Assembly: GCF_000478605.2 (NCBI RefSeq)
Contig: NZ_ASHX02000001.1
Span: 3,139,895 to 3,203,894, forward strand
DNA from: Streptomyces thermolilacinus SPC6
Lineage (GTDB): Bacteria; Actinomycetota; Actinomycetes; Streptomycetales; Streptomycetaceae
Length of the DNA stretch: 64,000 nucleotides
Direction: 5' to 3'
Shown here: in pieces, positions 35,392-44,283 of the stretch
How positions within the stretch are numbered: position 1 is the first letter of the stretch
How the letters are laid out: every line of letters begins with the position of its first letter
Made by a program: the position numbers and the translations under genes
The notes under the pieces: generated by a model
What the model saw: the letters and a program-made list of their open reading frames with translations, nothing else
What the model was told of the DNA's origin: nothing
The model's database searches: none

Positions 35392-36144
35392 ATGTCATCA
35401 CCGACGTCACAGACGTCCCAGCAGCCCGTGCTGCGGCTCCAGCAGCTGGCCCGCGTCCACGGCACAGGCGCGACCGAGGTGCACGCCCTGCGCGGCATCG
35501 ACCTCGACGTGTACCCGGGCGAGCTGGTCGCCGTCATGGGCCCCTCCGGGTCCGGCAAGTCCACCCTGCTGACCATCGCGGGCGGACTCGACCTCCCCAC
35601 CTCCGGGCGGGTGGTCGTCGAGGGCACCGACATCACCACCGCCGACCGCAAGACGCTCGCCGCCCTGCGCCGCCGCAGCATCGGCTACGTCTTCCAGGAC
35701 TACAACCTCATCCCGGCGCTGACCGCCGCCGAGAACGTCGCCCTGCCGCGCGAGCTGGACGGCATATCCGCCCGCAAGGCGCGCGTCGAGGCCATCGCCG
35801 CGCTGGACGAGATGGGCCTCTCCCACGTCGCCGACCGGTTCCCCGACGAGATGTCCGGCGGCCAGCAGCAGCGCGTCGCCATCGCGCGCGCCCTGGTCGG
35901 CGACCGCCGCCTCGTCCTGGCCGACGAGCCGACCGGCGCCCTCGACTCCGAGACCGGCGAGTCCGTGCTCGCCCTGCTGCGCTCCCGCTGCGACGCGGGC
36001 GCCGCCGGGGTGCTGGTCACCCATGAGCCGCGGTTCGCCGCCTGGGCCGACCGGGTCGTGTTCCTCCGCGACGGCGCGGTGGTCGACCAGACCGTCCGCG
36101 CGGGCGCCGAATCCCTCCTCACGGGCCAGGCGGGCGAGCGGTGA
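35392..36144 (+). CDS. ABC transporter ATP-binding protein (MacB/LolD-type)
   Basis: 250 residues. Walker A GPSGSGKSTLL, Q-loop VFQDYNLIPALTAAENV, signature MSGGQQQRVAIARAL, Walker B LVLADEPTGALDS, H-loop VTHEP. The pattern matches the LolD/MacB/FtsE branch that works with FtsX-type permeases. GGGGGA lies before the ATG. It overlaps the permease gene by four bases (GTGA). With the PadR regulator upstream, an inducible export or stress-sensing system for amphiphilic compounds or peptides is likely. Confidence 0.95.
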   Translation: MSSPTSQTSQQPVLRLQQLARVHGTGATEVHALRGIDLDVYPGELVAVMGPSGSGKSTLLTIAGGLDLPTSGRVVVEGTDITTADRKTLAALRRRSIGYVFQDYNLIPALTAAENVALPRELDGISARKARVEAIAALDEMGLSHVADRFPDEMSGGQQQRVAIARALVGDRRLVLADEPTGALDSETGESVLALLRSRCDAGAAGVLVTHEPRFAAWADRVVFLRDGAVVDQTVRAGAESLLTGQAGER

Positions 36145-39020
36145 CCGGCTGGTTCCACTCGTGGCGCGCCGCGGTGCGGATCGCCCGCCGCGACGCCTGG
36201 CGCTTCAAGGGCCGCAGCTTCCTCGTCCTCGCGATGATCGCACTGCCGATCCTCGGGGTCAGCGCCGCCGACCTGACCCTGCGCAGCGCCGAGCTGTCCG
36301 CCGCCGAGGAGGCCACGCGGCTCATGGGCGCCGCCGACGCCGTCGTCTCCGACGCCGGGTACGCCGGTATCCCCGTCCACCAGAACCCGGAAGGCCGGGT
36401 CACCACCCCCGCCGACCCCAAGTACGACGACCGGCCGCCGCCGGAGGGCCGCACCGCTGTTCGGAAGGCCCTGCCCGCCGGGGCGACCCTGCTGGAGGAC
36501 CACCAAGGCTCCGCGAAGGTCCGCACCGCGCACGGTCTGCTCCACACGGGCATCCGTGAGCTGAATGCGGCCGACCCGCTCGCCAAGGGCATCCTGACGC
36601 CGCTCGAAGGCCGCTTCCCACAGCGCCCGGACGAGGTCGCGGTGACCTCGCGGTTCCTGGAGGAGAGCGGCCTGGAGGTCGGGGGCACGCTCGCCGCGCG
36701 GGGACTCGACCGCGAGTACCGGATCGTCGGCTCGTACGAGATCCCCGACGATCTGAAGACGCCGCAGGTCAACGCCCTGCCGGGTGCGCTGCTGAAGCCG
36801 CTGCGCGAGGCCCTCGAAGGGTCCGGCATGGCCGCGCCCGACATCTCCACCACTCATCTGCTGAAGCTCCCGGCGGACAGCGGGCGTGGTTTCACGTGGA
36901 ACATGGTCAAGGAGGCCAACACCAAGGGCGTGACCGTCGTGTCGCGCGCGGTCCTCATCGACCCGCCTCCCCGCTCCGAGGTGCCGCTGTCCCAGCGTGA
37001 GGGCTACAGCTCCTTCCAGATGAACGGTGATGGCGCCAACACGTCCGCGCTGATCGCCGCGGCCACCATCGTCGGCCTCGCCATGCTGGAGATCTGCCTG
37101 CTGGCCGGCCCCGCGTTCGCGGTCGGTGCCCGCCGCTCGCGCCGGCAGCTAGGCCTGGTCGGCGCCAACGGAGGCGACCGCCGCCACATCCGCGCGATCG
37201 TCCTGGCGGGCGGTCTGGTGATCGGTCTCGCCGCCGCCGTGGTGGGCACGGTCCTCGGGCTGGTCCTGACCTTCGTGCTCCAGCCGGTCCTGGAGGAGGC
37301 CCTCGGGCAGCGCTTCGGCGCCTTCGACGTCCGTCCGCTGGAGCTGCTGGGCATCGGCGCGATCGCCGTGCTGACCGGTCTGCTCGCCGCGGTCGTGCCG
37401 GCCGTGACCGCCTCGCGGGAGACGGTCCTGTCCTCGCTGACCGGCCGCCGCGGGGTGCGCAGGAGCAGCCGCGTCCTGCCCCTCGTCGGTCTGGCCGCCG
37501 CGCTGCTGGGCGGCGCGATCGCGCTGTACGGGTCGCTGTTCTCCGACCACATGGTCATCGTCGCGGGCGGCAGCGCCCTCGCCGAGCTGGGTGTCGTCGC
37601 GATGACCCCGGCGATCGTGGGCCTGTTCGGCCGGGTGGGCCGCTGGCTGCCGCTCTCGCCGCGCCTGGCGCTGCGGGACTCGGTCCGCAACCGGGGCCGT
37701 ACGGCTCCGGCCGTCGCCGCGGTCCTGGCCGCCGTCGCCGGTACGGTCGCCGTCGCCACGTACGCGACGAGCGCGGACGCCGAGCAGCGCGCCGCGTACC
37801 AGGCCCAGCTCCCGCACGGAGCGGTGTCCGCCTTCATCACGGAGGACGGCGGCCGGGACGTACCGGCCGTCCGCGAGGCCGTGCAGCGCCACCTTCCGGT
37901 CGAGGCGCGGGCCGACGTCGCCCGTATCGCCATCGGCCGGGCGGGTTGCGACGCGTACTCCAGCGACGCCGGGTGCGGGCGCACCGAGATCGTGGTCCCG
38001 CCCGCCAACGAATGCCCGCTGTGGGTGAACCCCTCCGGCACCGACGGGGACCCGGCGGCGCGCTTCTCCAAGGAGGAGCGCCGCAAGCTGGCCGAGGACT
38101 GGCGCTGCACCCCCGGGGACAGCGGCATGGTGCCCACGTCCGACGGCCTGCTGGTCGCCGACGCCACGCTGCTGAGGGTGCTCGGCGTCGACGACCCGGG
38201 CGCGGAGCGGGCACTCGCCGAGGGGCGGGTCGTCGCCTTGGATAAGCGGCACACCGACGCGTCCGGCACGCTCTCCCTGCGGGTGATCACCGACGCGAAG
38301 GCCGCCGACGAGGCGGCCATGCGGAACGAGCCCGTGCCGGGGAAGGTGAAGGCCCTCCCCGCGTACCAGGTGCCGGGTGACGTCCGCTCGTACGGCGTCG
38401 CGGGTGTCCTCACCCCGGCCACGGCCAAGGCGCTCGGCTTCGGGACGGTGCCGGTGGGCTCGTACTTCAGCACCGACCAGACGCCCAGCAGTGAGCAGCG
38501 GCAGCGTCTCGAAGGGGACCTCTCCAGGCTGGGCGGCGCCGTCCAGCTGCACATCGAGACCGGCTACACCAGCGAGAACAGCATCACGCTCCTCGCGCTG
38601 ACCGTCTTCGCCGGGCTGATCACCATCGGTGCCGCGGGCATCGCCACGGGTCTCGCCCAGGCCGACGCCGAGGCGGACCTGAAGACCCTCGCCGCCGTCG
38701 GGGCGGCACCGCGGGTGCGCCGCACGCTCAGTGGCTTCCAGTGCGGGGTGGTCGCCGTGATGGGCGTCGTGCTCGGCACGGCCGCGGGAGTGCTTCCCGC
38801 GATCGGGCTGCGGCTGACCGAGCGCCGCTCGAAGACGGCGTGGTGGGAGGAGGGCCGCGACGCCGGCTGGGCGAGCGCCGCCGACCTGCCGAACGTACCG
38901 ATCGTCATTCCGTGGGAGACGTTCGGCGCGCTGCTGGTCGCCGTACCGCTGGGCGCGGCGCTGCTCGCCGCGCTGCTCACCCGCTCGCACTCCGCGGTGG
39001 CCCGGCGCGCGGCCACATAG
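36141..39020 (+). CDS. FtsX/MacB-type ABC transporter permease carrying a parS-like site
   Basis: 959 residues. An N-terminal helix (SFLVLAMIALPILGVSAADL) is followed by an extracytoplasmic domain, then three helices of the first FtsX core (about 300-435: VGLAMLEICLLAGPAFAVGARR, then GLVIGLAAAVVGTVLGLV). A middle helix pair, a second large outer domain (about 545-810, with several Cys) and a second FtsX core (about 815-950) complete the ten-helix layout typical of Gram-positive two-core permeases. Such proteins export lipids or peptides or transmit conformational change without transport. A degenerate parS lies inside codons near residue 252 (GFTWNMVKE). Confidence 0.92.
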   Translation: MTGWFHSWRAAVRIARRDAWRFKGRSFLVLAMIALPILGVSAADLTLRSAELSAAEEATRLMGAADAVVSDAGYAGIPVHQNPEGRVTTPADPKYDDRPPPEGRTAVRKALPAGATLLEDHQGSAKVRTAHGLLHTGIRELNAADPLAKGILTPLEGRFPQRPDEVAVTSRFLEESGLEVGGTLAARGLDREYRIVGSYEIPDDLKTPQVNALPGALLKPLREALEGSGMAAPDISTTHLLKLPADSGRGFTWNMVKEANTKGVTVVSRAVLIDPPPRSEVPLSQREGYSSFQMNGDGANTSALIAAATIVGLAMLEICLLAGPAFAVGARRSRRQLGLVGANGGDRRHIRAIVLAGGLVIGLAAAVVGTVLGLVLTFVLQPVLEEALGQRFGAFDVRPLELLGIGAIAVLTGLLAAVVPAVTASRETVLSSLTGRRGVRRSSRVLPLVGLAAALLGGAIALYGSLFSDHMVIVAGGSALAELGVVAMTPAIVGLFGRVGRWLPLSPRLALRDSVRNRGRTAPAVAAVLAAVAGTVAVATYATSADAEQRAAYQAQLPHGAVSAFITEDGGRDVPAVREAVQRHLPVEARADVARIAIGRAGCDAYSSDAGCGRTEIVVPPANECPLWVNPSGTDGDPAARFSKEERRKLAEDWRCTPGDSGMVPTSDGLLVADATLLRVLGVDDPGAERALAEGRVVALDKRHTDASGTLSLRVITDAKAADEAAMRNEPVPGKVKALPAYQVPGDVRSYGVAGVLTPATAKALGFGTVPVGSYFSTDQTPSSEQRQRLEGDLSRLGGAVQLHIETGYTSENSITLLALTVFAGLITIGAAGIATGLAQADAEADLKTLAAVGAAPRVRRTLSGFQCGVVAVMGVVLGTAAGVLPAIGLRLTERRSKTAWWEEGRDAGWASAADLPNVPIVIPWETFGALLVAVPLGAALLAALLTRSHSAVARRAAT
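36889..36902. other. parS-like site within a coding region
   Basis: GTTTCACGTGGAAC, 13/14 match to parS with exactly the same A-to-G change as the copy at 3370. It lies in frame inside the permease gene (codons for GFTWN). Confidence 0.75.
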
Positions 39021-39040
39021 GCACCGGAGCGGCGGTTCGC

Positions 39041-39077
39041 GCCCCCGCGCGAGGGTGGATCATCCGCGCGCGGGGGC
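39041..39077 (+). terminator. Terminator of the ABC operon
   Basis: 11-bp perfect stem GCCCCCGCGCG/CGCGCGGGGGC with a 15-base loop, 20 bases after the permease stop codon. Confidence 0.65.
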
Positions 39078-39116
39078 ACACCCCCTCGTGACGCATCTGT
39101 ACGAGAGAATGGCGGC

Positions 39117-39662
39117 ATGGAGATGCCGAGGAATGAACGGTCGCAGGAGACCCCGCAGGTCCTCATCGTCGGGCAGGACGGGATGGCGCTCGGCGGCGGC
39201 GACGGTGACGACGAGTCGCGTGAGATCCCGGTGACGGAGATGGTCGAGCAGCCGGCCAAGGTCATGCGGATCGGCAGCATGATCAAGCAGCTGCTGGAGG
39301 AGGTGCGCGCGGCACCTCTGGACGAGGCGAGCCGCGTCCGGCTGAAGGAGATCCACCACAGCTCGGTGAAGGAGCTGGAAGAGGGCCTGGCGCCCGAGCT
39401 GGTCGAGGAGCTGGAGCGGCTTTCGCTCCCGTTCACCGACGAGGCCGTTCCGTCCGACGCGGAACTGCGGATCGCGCAGGCTCAGTTGGTCGGCTGGCTG
39501 GAGGGCCTTTTCCACGGCATCCAGACGGCGCTGTTCGCCCAGCAGATGGCGGCCCGCGCCCAACTGGAGCAGATGCGCCGGGCCCTTCCGCCCGGCGTGG
39601 CCTCGCAGGACGACGACGACCAGGGGCACGGCCGCGCCCGGACGGGCGGCCCCTACCTGTAG
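39117..39662 (+). CDS. bpa: Bacterial proteasome activator Bpa (DUF2587)
   Basis: 181 residues, matching mycobacterial Bpa in size. An acidic, disordered N-terminus is followed by the four-helix core (VEQPAKVMRIGSMIKQLLEE, VKELEEGLAPELVEELERLS, AQAQLVGWLEGLFHGIQTAL). The C-terminus GGPYL has the hydrophobic-Tyr-X shape used to dock into 20S proteasome pockets. Bpa rings open the 20S gate without ATP and feed unfolded proteins. The proteasome genes themselves are not in the window. ATG at 39117, or the ATG at 39123. Bounded by terminators on both sides. Confidence 0.9.
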   Translation: MEMPRNERSQETPQVLIVGQDGMALGGGDGDDESREIPVTEMVEQPAKVMRIGSMIKQLLEEVRAAPLDEASRVRLKEIHHSSVKELEEGLAPELVEELERLSLPFTDEAVPSDAELRIAQAQLVGWLEGLFHGIQTALFAQQMAARAQLEQMRRALPPGVASQDDDDQGHGRARTGGPYL

Positions 39663-39680
39663 TCCCTACGCGACGACGAG

Positions 39681-39725
39681 CGGCGGACGGCCCGGCACAC
39701 AGCACGTGCGCCGGGCCGTCCGCCG
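39681..39725. terminator. Bidirectional terminator
   Basis: 16-bp perfect stem (39681-39696 with 39710-39725), 13-base loop, between the convergent ends of bpa and the quinone reductase gene. Confidence 0.85.
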
Positions 39726-39752
39726 TTTAGGGCGCGGCTCTCTGAGCGGCCG

Positions 39753-40748
39753 TCAGGCAGATGTGGCCGTGTCCGTGGTGAGCAGCACCTTGCCGACGTG
39801 GGTGCTGTCCTCCAGCACCCGGTGGGCCTCCGCGGCCCGCTCCATGGGGAACGTGCGGTCCACGACGGGGCGTACCGTGCCCGCCTCGACCAGCGGCCAG
39901 ACGTGCTCGCGTACGGCGGCGACGATGGCGGCCTTCTCCTCCAGCGGCCGCTGCCGCAGGGACGTCGCCGTGACGGCGGCGCGCTTGCTCAGCAGCTTCC
40001 CGAGGTCCAGCTCGCCCTTCACCCCGCCCTGGAGCCCGATGACGGCGAGCCGGCCGTTCACGGCGAGCGCCTTGACGTTCCGCTCCAGGTACTTGGCGCC
40101 CATGATGTCCAGGATGACGTCGGCGCCCGCCCCGCCCGTCGCCGCGCGGACCTCGTCCACGAAGTCCTGGGTGCGGTAGTCGATCAGGATGTCCGCGCCG
40201 AGCTCGGCGCACCGGGCCAGCTTCTCCGGGCCGCCCGCGGTGACCGCGACCCGGGCGCCGACCGCCTTGCCGAGCTGGATCGCCATCGTCCCGATGCCGC
40301 TGGCGCCGCCGTGCACGAGCAGCGTCTCGCCGGGCCGCAGATGGGCGATCATGAAGACGTTGGACCAGACGGTGGCGGTGACTTCCGGCAGCGCCGCCGC
40401 CGTCACCAGGTCGAGGCCCTTGGGTACGGGCAGCAGTTGCCCGGCCGGAACGGCCACCTTCTCGGCGTACCCGCCGCCCGCGAGCAGCGCGCACACCTCG
40501 TCGCCGACGGTCCAGCCGGAGACGCCGGGGCCGAACGCGGCGATCCGGCCCGAGCATTCGAGGCCGGGGTACGGGGAGGAGCCGGGCGGCGGGTCGTAGA
40601 AGCCCCGCCGCTGGAGCAGGTCGGCGCGGTTGACGGCGCCCGCCGCCACATCGACGAGCACCTCGCCCTCGCCTGGCACGGGATCGGGCACCTCGGACCA
40701 GACGAGCGCCTCGGGGCCACCGGGTTCGGGAATCGTGATCGCACGCAT
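39753..40748 (-). CDS. NAD(P)H quinone oxidoreductase, PIG3-type medium-chain reductase
   Basis: 331 residues. GroES-like N-domain (AGAVNRADLLQRRGFYDPPP, a PIG3/QOR signature) and Rossmann domain with LLVHGGASGIGTMAIQLGKAVG. Zinc-binding Cys clusters of alcohol dehydrogenases are absent, fitting the quinone reductase subfamily, which reduces quinones or enones with NADPH. Last gene of the leftward mobA-like/moeA/channel unit, ten bases after the channel gene, so probably cotranscribed. Confidence 0.88.
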   Translation of the reverse strand: MRAITIPEPGGPEALVWSEVPDPVPGEGEVLVDVAAGAVNRADLLQRRGFYDPPPGSSPYPGLECSGRIAAFGPGVSGWTVGDEVCALLAGGGYAEKVAVPAGQLLPVPKGLDLVTAAALPEVTATVWSNVFMIAHLRPGETLLVHGGASGIGTMAIQLGKAVGARVAVTAGGPEKLARCAELGADILIDYRTQDFVDEVRAATGGAGADVILDIMGAKYLERNVKALAVNGRLAVIGLQGGVKGELDLGKLLSKRAAVTATSLRQRPLEEKAAIVAAVREHVWPLVEAGTVRPVVDRTFPMERAAEAHRVLEDSTHVGKVLLTTDTATSA

Positions 40749-40758
40749 GGCGGCGAGG

Positions 40759-41883
40759 CTACTCCGCCGGCGCGCCCGTGGTGGAGCCGTTCCAGCCCGC
40801 GCCCCTCGGCGGGTTCACCGGCCCGGTCCGGCCCGGCGACCGCTTGATGGTGATGACCCGGTCGGTGAGCTGGAGGGGGCTCGCCTCCGGGTCGTCGTAG
40901 CCGATGAGCCGGTGGCCGCGCAGGACGCTGACCACCAGGTCGTCGGTGTCCCGGACGCTCCGGCCCGCCTCGGCCTTGGTGACCGGCCGCTCCACGATGT
41001 CGAGGCCCGACCCCTGGTGGATCAGGTCCTCCAGGACCGTTCCGGCGCTGGGGCTGAGGACGGACAGGCCGAGCAGCCGCCCGGCGGCGCTGGCGCTGGT
41101 GATGACGGCGTCCGCTCCGGACTGGCGGAGCAGCGGGGCGTTCTCCTCCTCCCGGACCGCGGCGATGATCTTGACGCCCTTGTTGAGCTGGCGCGCGGTG
41201 AGGGTGACGAGGACGGCGGTGTCGTCCCGCTGGGTGGCGACGATGATCTGCCGGGCCCGCTGGGCCTCGGCACGGAGGAGGACATCGCTGCGGGTGCCGT
41301 CGCCGACGACTCCGGTCAGCCCCTCCGCGTTGACCATCTCGATCACTTTGCTGCTCGGGTCGACGACCACGACCTGCTGCTTCTTCAGCCCCGTGGCCAT
41401 CAGGGTCTCCAGGGCGGAGCGCCCCTTCGTTCCGAAGCCGACGACGACGGTGTGGTCGCGCAAGGCCAACCTCCAACGCTTCTGGCGCCACTCCTCGCGG
41501 GTGCGCTCGGCCAGCACCTCCAGGGTGGTGCCGACCAGGATGATCAGGAACAGGACGCGCAACGGGGTCACGACCAGCACGTTCACCAGCCGCGCGGTGT
41601 CGCTGGCCGGGACGATGTCGCCGTACCCGGTCGTGGAGAGCGTGACCGTGGCGTAGTAGACGGCGTCGAGCAGGCTGAGGTGCCCGTCGGCCCCGTCCTT
41701 GTATCCCTCGCGGTCGGCCATGACGATCAGCACGGTCAGGACCAGCACGAACAGGGCGAGGGCCAGCCGCTGCCCGACCTGCCGCAGCGGGTGCTCGACG
41801 ATCGGCCGGGGCAGGCTGACCCGGCCGGTGGCCAGATGGTCCTCCTCCTGCCCGGGGCGGGGTGCGCGACGAACAGGTTTCAC
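40759..41883 (-). CDS. Potassium channel protein with TrkA-N and TrkA-C (RCK) domains
   Basis: 374 residues. Two transmembrane helices (VGQRLALALFVLVLTVLIVM; NVLVVTPLRVLFLIILVGTT) flank a pore loop with the selectivity filter TLSTTGYGDIVP. A cytoplasmic TrkA-N/RCK domain follows (HTVVVGFGTKGRSALETLMA, Rossmann) and a C-terminal RCK-C region (about 270-350). This is the MthK/Kch-type ligand-gated K+ channel layout. The GTG at 41883 is preferred over upstream starts because it overlaps the moeA stop codon as GTGA. That overlap lies inside a perfect parS palindrome. Confidence 0.9.
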   Translation of the reverse strand: MKPVRRAPRPGQEEDHLATGRVSLPRPIVEHPLRQVGQRLALALFVLVLTVLIVMADREGYKDGADGHLSLLDAVYYATVTLSTTGYGDIVPASDTARLVNVLVVTPLRVLFLIILVGTTLEVLAERTREEWRQKRWRLALRDHTVVVGFGTKGRSALETLMATGLKKQQVVVVDPSSKVIEMVNAEGLTGVVGDGTRSDVLLRAEAQRARQIIVATQRDDTAVLVTLTARQLNKGVKIIAAVREEENAPLLRQSGADAVITSASAAGRLLGLSVLSPSAGTVLEDLIHQGSGLDIVERPVTKAEAGRSVRDTDDLVVSVLRGHRLIGYDDPEASPLQLTDRVITIKRSPGRTGPVNPPRGAGWNGSTTGAPAE

Positions 41884-41890
41884 GTGAAAC
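41877..41890. other. parS site (perfect) spanning the moeA stop / channel start
   Basis: GTTTCACGTGAAAC, exact consensus. On the minus strand its ACGTGA contains both the GTG start of the channel gene and the TGA stop of moeA. Confidence 0.92.
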
Positions 41891-43222
41891 ACCCGCCTGG
41901 GGCCGGGGCCGGGGCGGGCGCCGAAGCGGAGGCCGTCCACGGCAGGTCGAGGACTTCGAGCACGTCACCGGGGCGGGCGCCGCCGGGCGGGACGACGGCC
42001 AGCCCGTCCGCGGCGGCGAGCCCGCGCAGCATGGCGGGGCCCGCGTAGTGGAGCGGGACGGCGTGCCCGTCGCGGTGGGCCACGGGCACGAGGCGGGTGT
42101 CGCGTGGGTGGCCGTGCACGTCGTCGCGTACGGGCACCCGGTACGGCTCGGGGGCGCGCCGCCCGCCGAGGCCGCGCAGCAGCGGCTCGGCGAGGGTGAG
42201 CAGCCCGGAGACGGCCGCGAGGGGGTTGCCGGGCAGTCCGACGAGGTGCCGGGTGGCGGTGAGCCGGGCGAGCAGCATGGGGTGGCCGGGCCGTACCCGT
42301 ACGCCGTCGATCAGCAGCTCGGCGCCTGCCTTGCGCAGGACCGGGTGGACGTGGTCGACGGGCCCGGCGGCGGTTCCCCCGGTGGTGACGACCAGGTCGG
42401 CTTCTGTGCCGGTGACGGCTTCGTACAGCGCGTCGGCGTCGTCCCCGACCCGTCGGACGGCGGTGACCTCGGCGCCCAGGGTGCGCAGCCAGGGGCCGAG
42501 CATCGGGCCGAGCGCGTCGCGGATGAGCCCGTCGTGCGGGACACCGGAGGTGAGCAGTTCGTCGCCGAGGACGAGGACCTCTACGCGGGGCGGCTCGACG
42601 GTGACCAGCCGGTCGTACCCGGCGGCGGCCGCGAGGCCGAGGACGGCCGGGGTGACGACGGTGGCGGCGGGCAGCAGTTCGTCGCCGGTGCGGCACTCCT
42701 GGCCCCGCGGGCGGATGTCCTGGCCGGGCACCACCTCGTGCCGCGCGTACAGATGGCCGACGCCCTGGCCCGTACCGGCGCGGTCGGCGCGGCCCGGTTC
42801 GGCGTGGGCGTGCTCGGAGCGGATGACGGCGGTCGTGTCGGCGGGGACGCGGGCGCCGGTCGCGATGCGCACGGCGACGCCGTCGGGCAGTGCGGGGACG
42901 TCGCCGTGACCGGCGAGGACCTCCTCGGCGCGGATCTCCCACGGTCCCGGTCCGGCGACCGCCCAGCCGTCCATGGCGGAGGTGTCGAACGACGGCAGGT
43001 CGGTGAGGGCGGTCAGCGGCTCGGCGAGGATCCGGCCGAGCGCCTGGTCGATGCCGACGCGGCGGGTGCGGGGGGCGGCGCCCCGTCCGGCCCGGGCGGC
43101 GACGGCGCGGGCCCGCTCCCAGGGCGTGTCCTGGTGCCCCGGCGGGTCGGGTACGGCGGGGCCGGCGGGGTGTCTGCCGACCAGGGCGAGGGCTTCCTCG
43201 ACTCCGTCCACATCCGGATCGG

Positions 43223-43226
<4 letters not shown>
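41880..43226 (-). CDS. moeA: Molybdopterin molybdotransferase MoeA
   Basis: 448 residues, normal for MoeA. It inserts molybdate into adenylated molybdopterin in molybdenum-cofactor synthesis. Motifs: LPSFDTSAMDGWAVAG (domain I), RIATGARVPADTTAVI, the MogA-like domain with VLVLGDELLTSG and VVTTGGTAAGPVDHV, and GLPGNPLAAVSG. The C-terminal beta domain is followed by a short Ala/Pro tail that ends in parS-encoded residues (GGCFT). The start overlaps the mobA-like gene stop by four bases (ATGA). Confidence 0.92.
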
Positions 43227-44065
<839 letters not shown>

Positions 44066-44071
44066 GCGCCC

Positions 44072-44077
44072 AGTATG
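44072..44077 (-). promoter_or_regulatory. Leaderless -10 element of the mobA-like/moeA operon
   Basis: CATACT on the minus strand, six bases before the GTG at 44065. Confidence 0.5.
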
Positions 44078-44104
44078 GTCGCCGCCTTGGCGGAGCGGAC
44101 AGCG

Positions 44105-44228
44105 GCCCGGCCTCCGGGCCGGTCCGGCCCCGGGGGGAGGGAGGCCGGACCTCCGGGCCGGTCCGGCTCCGGGGGGGGGAGGCCGGACCTCCGGGCCGGT
44201 CCGGCTCCGGGGGGGGGAGGCCGGATCC
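44105..44228. repeat. 38-bp tandem repeat, about three copies
   Basis: Units starting near 44105, 44143 and 44181 with core CCTCCGGGCCGGTCCGG; the last two are identical over almost the full unit. Each unit contains a CCGGACC/GGTCCGG dyad, so the array can form serial hairpins. It sits between the second bkd operon and the mobA-like gene. Confidence 0.85.
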
Positions 44229-44283
44229 CGTGGGGGGAGAGGGAGACCGGTCCCCGGGGGGAAGGGAGGCCGGACCGCGGCCG

